Positions 9,558 to 17,673 of a stretch of DNA of 58,447 nt are shown here, one piece after another (position 1 is the stretch's first letter; each line of letters begins with the position of its first letter). The stretch comes from Porphyromonas bennonis DSM 23058 = JCM 16335 (lineage in GTDB: Bacteria; Bacteroidota; Bacteroidia; Bacteroidales; Porphyromonadaceae). The stretch spans positions 104-58,550 of the forward strand of contig NZ_AQWR01000007.1 in the NCBI RefSeq assembly GCF_000375645.1, in the 5' to 3' direction. The notes beneath the pieces are model-generated. The model was not told the DNA's origin. It was given only the letters and a program-made list of their open reading frames with translations, and did no database searches. The translations under genes and the position numbers were made by a program.

Positions 9558-10474
9558 CTACATCCACACAGACTGACCAAGAGAGAGCGGATCGGCTCAT
9601 CCCTGACCCATCGGGAAAGATTACGCTTGTGCCGACAGGCGGGCTGGGGGAGCGGCTTCGCGCCGTGGCCTCCACCATTGCCCTGGCGCGGAAGCACTGC
9701 CGACCATTAGAGATCATCTGGTTTGAGACCGATGACTTTATGGCTCCGTCCAATCGGCTCTTTACCCTCGACCCTCAGATGAGGAGGGAGGAGATCACGA
9801 TCCGGGAGGCGAAGTGGACCGACTGGATCAGCAACCGCTACCCCGACAAGGGGAATGTCTGGCTTTCGGCGCCCTATATGATGGTCTCCTTCGACAGCGT
9901 ACTGACGAACGACAAGATCAAGGAGCTACAGGCGCATTCGCCGGAGCAGCTGGAGCTGATATTCCGCCGGAGACACCACAGGCTATTCATCGAGACGAGT
10001 ATGGAGCTGACTCGCGCACGAGATATGTATAGCCCCCTGCTGCCCAATATCGAGGTGATCAACGTCCGCAACTCTCGCCTCTCCTCGTGGCACAACAATA
10101 TCGTCGGGATCCACATAGACCGCGACTCGGCAGTCTCGATGCAGGACAGCCCGATCGAGCTCTTCATCAAGCGGATGCACGAGATCGTAGTCGCTGATCC
10201 AGGCACCTCCTTCTTCGTCACCACCACATCGCACAACGAGCGGGAGCGGCTTCAAACCCTCTACAGCTCCAGGATCATCTCCCCCTCCTCCATGTCGGAC
10301 GGGACGTCGGTAGACGGGCTGATCGAGATCTACGGGGACCTGCTGGCGCTCTCCCAGACCACTAAGATCCTCACCACGCCGAATAGCGCCTACAGCGCCG
10401 TTGCCTCCACCATGGGACACATACGATCAGAGGCGCTGAGCATCTACTCGTCACCCACGATCATCACCACCTAA
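9554..10474 (+). CDS. Fucosyltransferase-like glycosyltransferase (putative)
   Basis: 306 residues with no signal peptide or membrane segment. [19 protein letters not shown] near the start resembles the G-G-L-G-N-R-L/Q motif of GT-B fucosyltransferases and NodZ-like proteins. VGIHIDRD recalls their HIRRTD nucleotide-sugar site, and a late segment [14 protein letters not shown] fits the S-x-F/Y-S stretch. Sugar donor and acceptor are unknown. The ATG overlaps the tdk stop (ATGA), placing it in the ispG-tdk operon. The assignment is by motif resemblance and could be wrong at the level of activity. Confidence 0.5.
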   Translation: MTTSTQTDQERADRLIPDPSGKITLVPTGGLGERLRAVASTIALARKHCRPLEIIWFETDDFMAPSNRLFTLDPQMRREEITIREAKWTDWISNRYPDKGNVWLSAPYMMVSFDSVLTNDKIKELQAHSPEQLELIFRRRHHRLFIETSMELTRARDMYSPLLPNIEVINVRNSRLSSWHNNIVGIHIDRDSAVSMQDSPIELFIKRMHEIVVADPGTSFFVTTTSHNERERLQTLYSSRIISPSSMSDGTSVDGLIEIYGDLLALSQTTKILTTPNSAYSAVASTMGHIRSEALSIYSSPTIITT

Positions 10475-10483
10475 CTTCACACC

Positions 10484-12406
10484 ATGCTGACTCTAAGTCA
10501 CGTCGGCGTCTCCTTTGGCGCCACCGTACTCTTCTCAGACATCAATCTTCAGGTCAATGCCGGGGAGCGGATAGCACTCGCCGGGCGCAACGGCGCCGGT
10601 AAGACCACCCTTCTCAACATCATCGCCGGACTTAACGCTCCGACGGAGGGGTCTGTCGCCTTAGCCAAGGGGGCAGAGATTGGTTACCTGCCGCAATACA
10701 TGATGCTCAATGATGAGCGAACCGTCCGCGAGGAGGCCCGTAAGGCTTTCTCCAAGGAGCTGGAGCTTAAGGCGACGGTGGACCGGCTGACTGAGGAGGT
10801 GGCTACCCGCACCGACTACGACACGGAGGAGTATATGGAGCTGATCCAGCAGCTCGCCAATGCGACGGAGCTGCTCTCTATCTACGACACGTCGCGGATG
10901 GAGGCGGAGATCGAGAAGACACTGAAGGGACTGGGCTTTGAGCAGAAAGACTTCGATCGGCCGACGCGGGAGTTCTCCGGAGGGTGGCGTATGAGGATAG
11001 AGCTGGCGAAGATCCTGCTCGGGAGGCCCGATCTGTTGCTACTCGACGAGCCGACCAACCACCTCGATATGGAGTCGATCGTCTGGCTGGAGGACTTCCT
11101 GACCACCTCACCCGCCGCCGTGATCATGGTCTCGCACGACCGGCGATTTCTTGACAACGCCACCACCCGCACCGTGGAGATCTCGATGGGGAAGGCGTAT
11201 GACTTTAAGGTCAATTACTCCCACTACGAGGAGCTGCGGGAGGAGCGCTTCGAGCAGCAGAAGAGAGCCTACGAGAATCAGCAGAAGATGATCAAGGACA
11301 CCGAGGACTTCATCGAGCGCTTTAGGTACAAGCCGACGAAGTCGACCCAGGTGCAGTCCCGGATCAAGGCGCTGGAGAAGATCGACCCGATAGAGATCGA
11401 CGAGATCGACCGCAAGACGATCCACTTCCGCTTCCCCATGAGCATCCCGTCCGGTGCCTACCCCCTTGTCACTAAGGAGATGAGGGTCACCTACGACGGC
11501 AAGAGGTACGTCCTCGATGGCATTGACTTGACGATCGAGCGGGGCGATAAGATCGCCCTCGTCGGGCGAAACGGCTCGGGCAAGACCACCTTCGTGAGGG
11601 CTGTACTGGGAGAGATCCCGAGCGAGGGATCGGTCAAGATCGGCCATCAGGTGATCACCTCCTACTTTGCCCAAAACGAATCCTCCATGCTTGACCCTGA
11701 GAAGACGATCCACGACACCATCGACGATGTGGCCGTGGGGGATATCCGCTCACGGATCAACGACATACTGGGAGCATTCATGTTTGGGGGCGAGACCGCC
11801 GACAAGAAGGTGAAGGTGCTGAGTGGTGGAGAGAAGGGGCGTCTCGCGATGATCAAGCTCCTTCTCTCCCCCTCCAACTTCCTCATCCTCGATGAGCCTA
11901 CCAACCACCTCGACATGGCTTCCAAGGGAGTGCTGAAGGAGGCGATAGCCAATTACGACGGCACGGTGCTGATCGTGAGCCACGACCGTGACTTCCTGGA
12001 GGGGCTGGTGGACAAGGTGATCGAATTTGAGGACGGGAAGGTCCTCAATCACCTCGGTGGTATGGAGGAGTACCTGCGGAAGCTCCACGACCGCAATGCG
12101 GAGATCAATCAGTCGATCGAGAAAGAGACTGACGGGGAAAAGAAGACCACTAAGGGAGGGGGACGCGAAGACTATGAGCAGCAGCGGGAGCAGCAGCGAC
12201 AGATCTCGCGCTTAGAGAAAGCCCTCGCCAAGGCAGAGGAGACGGTCGATCGGCTCGAGACAGAGAAGGCTTCCTTGGAGGATCAGCTGACGATACAGGC
12301 CACTCCGGACCTGCTCAATCAGTACGAGGAGGTAGACTATAAGCTGAAGAAAGCGATGAAGGAGTGGGAGAAGTGCGCTGAGGAGCTAGCAGCCTACAGC
12401 GAGTGA
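10484..12406 (+). CDS. ABC-F family ATPase (Uup/YheS-like)
   Basis: 640 residues with two ABC domains and no membrane segments. Walker A GRNGAGKTT near residue 34 and GRNGSGKTT near 363; signatures FSGGWRMR and LSGGEKGR; two LLLDEPTNHLD-type Walker B motifs. The linker between them (YNQ-arm region, about 235-290) and the C-terminal coiled coil (about 555-640) are Lys/Glu-rich. ABC-F proteins bind the ribosome near the E site; this one resembles Uup/YheS more than resistance proteins. Its TGA directly abuts the stop of the opposing gene. Confidence 0.93.
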   Translation: MLTLSHVGVSFGATVLFSDINLQVNAGERIALAGRNGAGKTTLLNIIAGLNAPTEGSVALAKGAEIGYLPQYMMLNDERTVREEARKAFSKELELKATVDRLTEEVATRTDYDTEEYMELIQQLANATELLSIYDTSRMEAEIEKTLKGLGFEQKDFDRPTREFSGGWRMRIELAKILLGRPDLLLLDEPTNHLDMESIVWLEDFLTTSPAAVIMVSHDRRFLDNATTRTVEISMGKAYDFKVNYSHYEELREERFEQQKRAYENQQKMIKDTEDFIERFRYKPTKSTQVQSRIKALEKIDPIEIDEIDRKTIHFRFPMSIPSGAYPLVTKEMRVTYDGKRYVLDGIDLTIERGDKIALVGRNGSGKTTFVRAVLGEIPSEGSVKIGHQVITSYFAQNESSMLDPEKTIHDTIDDVAVGDIRSRINDILGAFMFGGETADKKVKVLSGGEKGRLAMIKLLLSPSNFLILDEPTNHLDMASKGVLKEAIANYDGTVLIVSHDRDFLEGLVDKVIEFEDGKVLNHLGGMEEYLRKLHDRNAEINQSIEKETDGEKKTTKGGGREDYEQQREQQRQISRLEKALAKAEETVDRLETEKASLEDQLTIQATPDLLNQYEEVDYKLKKAMKEWEKCAEELAAYSE

Positions 12407-13252
12407 TCAGCTCAGCTTGTAGAGCGGTGAGATCACCCGACGCTGCAGCACCTCCAGATGTAGGTCGCGATCGGGCTGCACTCCGATCTCCAGAAGGGCA
12501 TTACTCATAGACTCTCTCGCCACAGTCGGGTTGTTATTCTGCCCACTGAGGTGACAGAGAGCGAGGAAGCGCAGGTCGGGGCGGTAGTTTCGCGTCACCG
12601 TACAGGCCGCTTCGCGATTGCTGAGATGCCCATTGCCACCGAGGATCCTTCTCTTAAGCATCATCGGATAGGGACCGGTGCGTAGCATCTCCTCATCGTA
12701 GTTACTCTCGATCACGAGATAATTTGCCTCCCTGATGGCTGCCTCCACCTCTGCAGTCACCTCACCCACATCGGTCATCAGCGTGAAGCAGCCACTTGGC
12801 CCGGTGATCCGGTACCCGACATTCTGCGTTGCGTCGTGCGGCACCTCAAAGGAGGTGATCTCCATGGCACCCAACGTGAGCGGCTCGCCCAGCTCCATGA
12901 GAGCCAAGTGGTTCATCAGTCCACCATGCAGGTAGGTGGCGTGGTGAAGTGCCTTATAGACCAGTGGGGAGGCATAGACCGGTATGGAGAAGTCCACGGC
13001 AAAGGACTCTAATCCCCGGATATGATCAGCATGGTCGTGGGTAATGAAGATGGCGGCGAGCTGCTTGGGATCGATCGCCAGCTCCTTAAAGCTCTTCTTG
13101 AGCGTGCGGATCCCGAGACCGGCATCGATCATAATCGTCGTGCCGCCACAGGAGAGGAGAGAGGCATTGCCACAGCTACCGCTGCTGAGGCTCCGGAAGT
13201 AAAAGGCCTCGGGATCTCTAGTCGAGTCGGGAAAGAGGGAGGATGCAAACAT
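12407..13252 (-). CDS. MBL-fold metallo-hydrolase, WalJ/YycJ-like
   Basis: 281 residues. HDHADH (within FITHDHADHIRG) is the metallo-beta-lactamase zinc motif. FRSLSSGSCGNASLL at the start and GHLSNREAA near the C-terminal third are typical of the YycJ/WalJ group, often found with single-domain nuclease or cell-wall roles. Cytoplasmic, with no signal peptide. It starts 6 bp after the asparaginase stop on the minus strand and likely shares its transcript. Its stop codon touches that of the ABC-F gene (TGATCA). Confidence 0.88.
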   Translation of the reverse strand: MFASSLFPDSTRDPEAFYFRSLSSGSCGNASLLSCGGTTIMIDAGLGIRTLKKSFKELAIDPKQLAAIFITHDHADHIRGLESFAVDFSIPVYASPLVYKALHHATYLHGGLMNHLALMELGEPLTLGAMEITSFEVPHDATQNVGYRITGPSGCFTLMTDVGEVTAEVEAAIREANYLVIESNYDEEMLRTGPYPMMLKRRILGGNGHLSNREAACTVTRNYRPDLRFLALCHLSGQNNNPTVARESMSNALLEIGVQPDRDLHLEVLQRRVISPLYKLS

Positions 13253-13258
13253 GTACTA

Positions 13259-14323
13259 TCAGACAGTCATCTCTCCCCTGAGATTGACCCCCATCAGCCG
13301 CTTCACCTCATCTGAGGACTTACCGCTACCTAGCAGGTGCATAAGCTTAGCCAGAGCCGCCTCCACGGTCATATCGTGACCGCTCAGCACGCCGGCACTC
13401 AGCAGGGTGACCCCTGTCGCATAGCGCTCCATCTTCACCTTTCCCACAAAACACTGCGAGATATTGACGATGATGATCCCCTGGGACGTGGTTTCCCTAA
13501 GGATCTCAAGGAAATGCTTCGATGCCGGGGCATTGCCACTGCCGAAGGTCCTAAAGACCACGGCCTTGAGCCCCGGAGTCTCAAAGGCAGACGCCACCAT
13601 ACTCTCCGGAAGCCCCGGAAAGAGCGAGAGGACGAGTATATTGGGGTCGAGGTCCAGGTGAAGTCGCAGGTCGCCCTCCCCGTAGTCATTCCGCATCAGC
13701 ACCTCAGGATGATAGTGGATGTCAATGCCCGCATGTGCGAGACAGGGATAATTGGGGGAGTCAAAAGCCTTGAATTGGTCCGAGCTCACCTTCGTGCAGC
13801 GGTTGCCCCTCAGGAGACGATTGTCGAAGTAGATGCACACCTCCCTCAGGAGGGGATTTCCCATCGGATCCTTTGCCGCTGCGATCTCGATCGAGGTGAG
13901 CAGATTCTCCTTCCCATCCGTCCGCACCTTACCGATAGGCAGCTGCGACCCGGTCAGGAGGACCGGCTTGCAGAGACCGTCCAGCATAAAGCTGAGCATC
14001 GAGGCGGTGTAAGCCATGGTGTCCGTCCCATGGAGTATCACGAAGCCGCTGTACTTGTCATAATTCTCCCGGATGGTCAGCGCCATCTCCCGCCAGTGCG
14101 TCGGCCCCATCTCGCTGGAGTCGATCACCTGATCGAAGGAGTAGGTGTCGATATGGAAGGAGAAGTTATTCACCTCCGGCACATGCTCCTCTATGTAGGC
14201 AAAGTCTATCGCCTTGAGCGCACCGGTGGCAGGATCCTCGGTCATGCCGATTGTCCCGCCGGTATAGATAAGGAGGACAGCGGTCGAGGGGTCGTAGGGC
14301 TTATTATTCGTTGATTTTCTCAT
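13259..14323 (-). CDS. ansA: L-asparaginase type I
   Basis: 354 residues from the ATG at 14323; a longer frame begins at 14356 but that codon lies inside the -7 box, so it is rejected. IYTGGTIGM (the first catalytic Thr) and ILHGTDTMAYTASML (second Thr-Asp pair) are the two asparaginase signatures. No signal peptide, so cytoplasmic type I (AnsA) rather than periplasmic type II. It hydrolyses asparagine to aspartate and ammonia. It has its own promoter after gldH and is followed closely by the WalJ-like gene. Confidence 0.94.
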   Translation of the reverse strand: MRKSTNNKPYDPSTAVLLIYTGGTIGMTEDPATGALKAIDFAYIEEHVPEVNNFSFHIDTYSFDQVIDSSEMGPTHWREMALTIRENYDKYSGFVILHGTDTMAYTASMLSFMLDGLCKPVLLTGSQLPIGKVRTDGKENLLTSIEIAAAKDPMGNPLLREVCIYFDNRLLRGNRCTKVSSDQFKAFDSPNYPCLAHAGIDIHYHPEVLMRNDYGEGDLRLHLDLDPNILVLSLFPGLPESMVASAFETPGLKAVVFRTFGSGNAPASKHFLEILRETTSQGIIIVNISQCFVGKVKMERYATGVTLLSAGVLSGHDMTVEAALAKLMHLLGSGKSSDEVKRLMGVNLRGEMTV

Positions 14324-14353
14324 GGTGACTATAGAAGTAAAAAAGGTCAAGCG

Positions 14354-14361
14354 CAAAGATA
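14354..14361 (-). promoter_or_regulatory. Promoter -7 box for ansA
   Basis: TATCTTTG on the minus strand, 30 bp before the ATG at 14323. It separates ansA from gldH and settles the start. Confidence 0.65.
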
Positions 14362-14367
14362 GCGATA

Positions 14368-14829
14368 TTATCGGCTCGGCGTCACAGTGACCCCCACCTC
14401 GATCACTCCTCGGATGACAGAGTCCCTCAGCAGCGGACGAAGACTAAGGGTATAGGTGCCGGACTGCTCCGGGGCAAAGTCCGACAGGATCTCGAAGGGG
14501 TACTCCCGGACGACATATCCGGTCGTACTGATCTGTCGTTGCTTGACAGGCATCATCAGCTGTGACTCCCGGTACTGGTGTTCAGGGGTCTCCAGGACGA
14601 CCCCGAGCGGCACCTGGCGTAGGGTAAAGTCAGGCGACACCCTCACGACACCCTCCACCTGGTAGCGCTCATCAGCTGTGACGGGGAAGGTGTAGAATAG
14701 CTCCTCACTCTGTCCCCACCCCATATCCTCCAGAGACTGGTAGTAGGAGTAGACGGGAAGAGTCGACTGACGACACCCCACCGCCATCAGACAGGGGATA
14801 AGCAGGAGTAGTCTGCCGAGCTTTTTCAT
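14368..14829 (-). CDS. gldH: Gliding motility lipoprotein GldH
   Basis: 153 residues with a signal and lipobox LMAVGC, lipidated Cys at 19. The mature part (YYQSLEDMGWGQSEELFYTFPV) fits GldH, a lipoprotein needed for gliding in Flavobacterium and kept in many non-gliding Bacteroidota, probably in connection with the envelope and type IX secretion. It lies 19 bp downstream of the ricT gene, the neighbour commonly seen in this phylum. The call rests on lipoprotein features and synteny as much as on sequence. Confidence 0.82.
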   Translation of the reverse strand: MKKLGRLLLLIPCLMAVGCRQSTLPVYSYYQSLEDMGWGQSEELFYTFPVTADERYQVEGVVRVSPDFTLRQVPLGVVLETPEHQYRESQLMMPVKQRQISTTGYVVREYPFEILSDFAPEQSGTYTLSLRPLLRDSVIRGVIEVGVTVTPSR

Positions 14830-14848
14830 TCTCTTCTTCCTCGCAGTG

Positions 14849-16030
14849 TCACTTGCGAGAGTCCCGCCGCTGCTGTCTCACCCCCTTGGACCGACCGGAC
14901 GAGCCACCCTGAGAGCGCCTCCTATTCCGACCATTACGCGACCGCTTAGGACGAGAGGCTTCCCGAGACTTGTCGAAGCGGGAGACACTCTCCTCCGATA
15001 GGATGTCACTCACCCGGCTGAGTGGGGAGACCTGCTCCTCCTCGGTGTCAGAGACGAGGGAGACGGGCTGTACGCCGGCACGATTTTGATCGATTACCTC
15101 CAGAGCTCGCTCCTTGCTGATCGTCACCACCTCACGCTGCTTCGACGGAGCGCCCCCGGTGGAGATATAGGAGACCTTACCGGCGAGGGTGTCCGCCTTG
15201 AGGAACGCATAGACCCCACGCTGACACTCCAGCCGCACATCTCTCGGTGGCAGCGAGCTCTGAGCCTCGGCGTAGGTGTCTCGCTCATAGTTGAGACAGC
15301 ACTTCAGCTTAGCACACTGACCGGCAAGCTTCTGAGGATTGATGGCAATATCCTGCAGGCGAGCCACATTAGTACTGACGGAGTGGAAGCTGGTCATCCA
15401 CCCCGAGCAGCAGAGCTGTCGCCCGCAGGGACCTATACCACCGATCCGCCCCGCCTCCTGACGGGCACCGATCTGCCTCATCTCCACACGTATGTGGAAT
15501 GCCTCCGCCAGCTCTCGGATCAGCTGCCGGAAGTCCACCCTATGGTCTGCGATGTAGTAGAAGATCGCCTTCTGCCCATCTCCCTGATACTCCACGTCCC
15601 CGATCTTCATATCCAGCCCGAGCCGCTTTGCGATCTGGCGGCTGCCGATCATCGTCTCGTGCTCCTTCGCCTTGCTCTCCTCATACTTCTGCAGGTCGAG
15701 CGGACGTGCTAAGCGATAGATGGTCTTGGGCTGCTCCGGAGGAGTGACCCCGAGCTTACGCATCTGGAGATCCACCAGCCGACCGGTGAGCGAGACCCGC
15801 CCGATATCGTGACCGGGAGAGGCCTCGACAGCCACCATGTCACCCTTGGCGAGGGGGAGACGAAGATTATTTAGGAAAAACTCTTTGCGGGTGTTCTTGA
15901 ATTGTACCTCCACGTACGGATGGTCGTCCAGAGACTCCGGCACGTCGTAGAAGTAATCGTATGTATCCAACTTCCCACTATTGCCCGCAACTGACGGGCA
16001 CCTGGTGGGAGAGCCATTATCTTGTGTCAT
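14849..16030 (-). CDS. ricT: PSP1-domain protein RicT
   Basis: 393 residues. The PSP1 region contains the cysteine set GPCGRQLCCSGW and GQCAKLKCCLNYE, matching RicT (YaaT), which in Bacillus holds a [4Fe-4S] cluster with RicA/RicF and helps RNase Y maturation. Bacteroidota lack the full Bacillus complex, so the role here is inferred. The last about 55 residues are Arg/Ser/Lys-rich and probably disordered or nucleic-acid binding. First gene of the minus-strand ricT-gldH unit, with a -7 box at 16069-16076. Confidence 0.9.
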   Translation of the reverse strand: MTQDNGSPTRCPSVAGNSGKLDTYDYFYDVPESLDDHPYVEVQFKNTRKEFFLNNLRLPLAKGDMVAVEASPGHDIGRVSLTGRLVDLQMRKLGVTPPEQPKTIYRLARPLDLQKYEESKAKEHETMIGSRQIAKRLGLDMKIGDVEYQGDGQKAIFYYIADHRVDFRQLIRELAEAFHIRVEMRQIGARQEAGRIGGIGPCGRQLCCSGWMTSFHSVSTNVARLQDIAINPQKLAGQCAKLKCCLNYERDTYAEAQSSLPPRDVRLECQRGVYAFLKADTLAGKVSYISTGGAPSKQREVVTISKERALEVIDQNRAGVQPVSLVSDTEEEQVSPLSRVSDILSEESVSRFDKSREASRPKRSRNGRNRRRSQGGSSGRSKGVRQQRRDSRK

Positions 16031-16068
16031 ATAATACTCGACTTGACTTTGATGGTCTTGCGACTACA

Positions 16069-16076
16069 CAAAGGTA
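16069..16076 (-). promoter_or_regulatory. Promoter -7 box for ricT
   Basis: TACCTTTG on the minus strand, 38 bp before the ricT ATG. Array C begins 53 bp upstream of it. Confidence 0.65.
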
Positions 16077-16128
16077 GCAAAATGAGGGGACAGGACTATC
16101 GCCACCGCGGGTGCCTGATCTCGCAAAA

Positions 16129-16210
16129 CTAATACCGGTAATAGTCAAAACTAATACCGGTAAGAGATTACACTAATATCGGTAATAGATAACACTAATA
16201 CCGGTAATAG
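16129..16210. repeat. Palindrome array C (four units, 22-bp period)
   Basis: Units at 16129, 16151, 16173 and 16195, an exact 22-bp period: CTAATACCGGTAATAG, CTAATACCGGTAAGAG, CTAATATCGGTAATAG, CTAATACCGGTAATAG. Linkers TCAAAA, ATTACA and ATAACA differ. It is the most regular of the arrays and sits upstream of the ricT promoter, 72 bp beyond the stop of the phosphoesterase gene. Confidence 0.93.
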
Positions 16211-16282
16211 AATTAACCTGTTGGCAGAGTATGATTTACCGAGTAAAACACTTACAGAGAGCTATCAGATGCTTCGTCGTGC

Positions 16283-17488
16283 TTAGGGATAACTTTTCCT
16301 ATCCACACAGAGCGAGTCCAGCAGGACCGCCCCCTCCCGATAGACTCTCACCCGAAGCTCATCGGAGGTGACCAGCATGATGCCATAGTAGCGCGCTCCG
16401 CTCTCAGAGGCGACATGTCGCTCCGGATCCTGTACGGAGTAGGTCTTGTGCGCCGTGCTTAGTCCTATGTAGTGAGGTCCGTCGCCATCGGGATCCCGAT
16501 CGTGGGCAAAGATATGGTCATGTCCTGCCAGCACAAGGTCCACCCCACAGCGACGGAAGAGGGGACCGAGCAGACTGTTATTTAGGAGGTTAAATCGGTT
16601 TTTCGTCCCGGAGTAGACCGGGTGATGAGCGCAGACCACTAGGAAGGGCTGATCCTTCCGCTCCATCAGCACCCGCTCCAGCCAGGGACGCTGTGAGCCG
16701 AAGGACCAGAAGAGGGAGTTGGAGTCGTAGCAGACCACCCGCATATCGGGGTAGTCGATATAGTAGGCGTGCCCTACCCTCTCCTCGGGACCATTGTCAG
16801 GGTAGTCGAGGACATACTCCCAGCGATCATCCACATCGTACATCAGGCCCGCTTCATTCTCATGATCGCCGATCACGGTGATCAGAGGGATGCGCGGTGC
16901 CACAGAGGCAAAGGCATCGTAGTACCGTCTCCAGTACTGATCATGAGGGCGCTCAATCAGGTCTCCCACCTGGATCCATGCCGCCGCATCGGGGTGCGCC
17001 CTATACAAGCTGTCCATCAGCGGTCGCGTATCATCGCCCCAAGTGTCCTGTACATCTCCGATAAGCACAAAGGTCTGAAGGGTATCCGACGGGATGACGA
17101 GCGTGTCCCGATAGGCCTCCACCCCATCACCTGAGGTGATCGTGTAGGGGTACCGCCCCACCTCAAGGGAGGGAATAGTCACACTCTGCACATGCGTCAC
17201 ACCGCCGTGCGTTTTTATCTCATGATGCAAGGCTCCGATCCGGAAGAGGAGACTATCACCGCCGTAGAGGCGGAGGATGTCCCCGCTGCGATCCGATCCG
17301 GACACCCAGGAGACGACACGCCCACGCAAGCCATCCTCCCGAGCGACCAGCTGCACCCGCTGCACACTGTCCGACAGGACGTACTCCGGCTCGATAAGGG
17401 GAGCGATCCAGTCAGACCAATTGTAACCCACTGTCCCGGTACAAGCGGCTAATAACGAAGCTGAGACGATCCTTATGATCTTACCCAT
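16283..17488 (-). CDS. Lipoprotein metallophosphoesterase (purple acid phosphatase-like)
   Basis: 401 residues. A signal with lipobox LAAC places a lipidated Cys at 16. Residues about 25-130 look like a beta-sandwich, as in purple acid phosphatases. The catalytic domain shows block II GDLIE, CAHHPVY and block V GHDH. Two positions differ from the usual metallophosphoesterase blocks: GDVQD in place of a DxH and GDHE in place of GNHE. Substrate unknown; the product should face the periplasm or cell surface. Monocistronic, divergent from ppiD. Confidence 0.8.
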   Translation of the reverse strand: MGKIIRIVSASLLAACTGTVGYNWSDWIAPLIEPEYVLSDSVQRVQLVAREDGLRGRVVSWVSGSDRSGDILRLYGGDSLLFRIGALHHEIKTHGGVTHVQSVTIPSLEVGRYPYTITSGDGVEAYRDTLVIPSDTLQTFVLIGDVQDTWGDDTRPLMDSLYRAHPDAAAWIQVGDLIERPHDQYWRRYYDAFASVAPRIPLITVIGDHENEAGLMYDVDDRWEYVLDYPDNGPEERVGHAYYIDYPDMRVVCYDSNSLFWSFGSQRPWLERVLMERKDQPFLVVCAHHPVYSGTKNRFNLLNNSLLGPLFRRCGVDLVLAGHDHIFAHDRDPDGDGPHYIGLSTAHKTYSVQDPERHVASESGARYYGIMLVTSDELRVRVYREGAVLLDSLCVDRKSYP

Positions 17489-17518
17489 AGGGTCTTATTA
17501 TTATGTTTATCAGACACG

Positions 17519-17526
17519 CAAATTTA
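17519..17526 (-). promoter_or_regulatory. Promoter for the phosphoesterase gene
   Basis: TAAATTTG on the minus strand with TTG (CAA at 17547-17549) 20 bp upstream. Confidence 0.65.
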
Positions 17527-17625
17527 GTAACACGTCCCAACTTGACCAAGCTGGTAAGCCGGACTTTCGGCACAAAAGCATGGGCGCCTTCCTGTTTTGC
17601 ATTTGCCTAAGTGTCAAAAACGTGG

Positions 17626-17633
17626 TACCTTCG
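17626..17633 (+). promoter_or_regulatory. Promoter for the PpiD-like gene
   Basis: TACCTTCG, one change from consensus, with TTTG at 17602-17605, 20 bp upstream. It sets the start codon at 17674 rather than an in-frame codon at 17611. Confidence 0.65.
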
Positions 17634-17673
17634 CACGATATTAGATCGTACTTGTACGCTTACAACCGAAACA

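Noticed and set aside
13337-14314. 325-codon frame antisense to asparaginase
   Set aside because: Long antisense frames are common in this G+C-rich coding DNA; it is His/Arg-rich with no domain, and the asparaginase motifs on the other strand are intact.
16129-16210. CRISPR array
   Set aside because: Repeat (16 bp) and spacer (6 bp) are far too short, there are at most four units, copies are scattered over many loci, and no cas gene is present.
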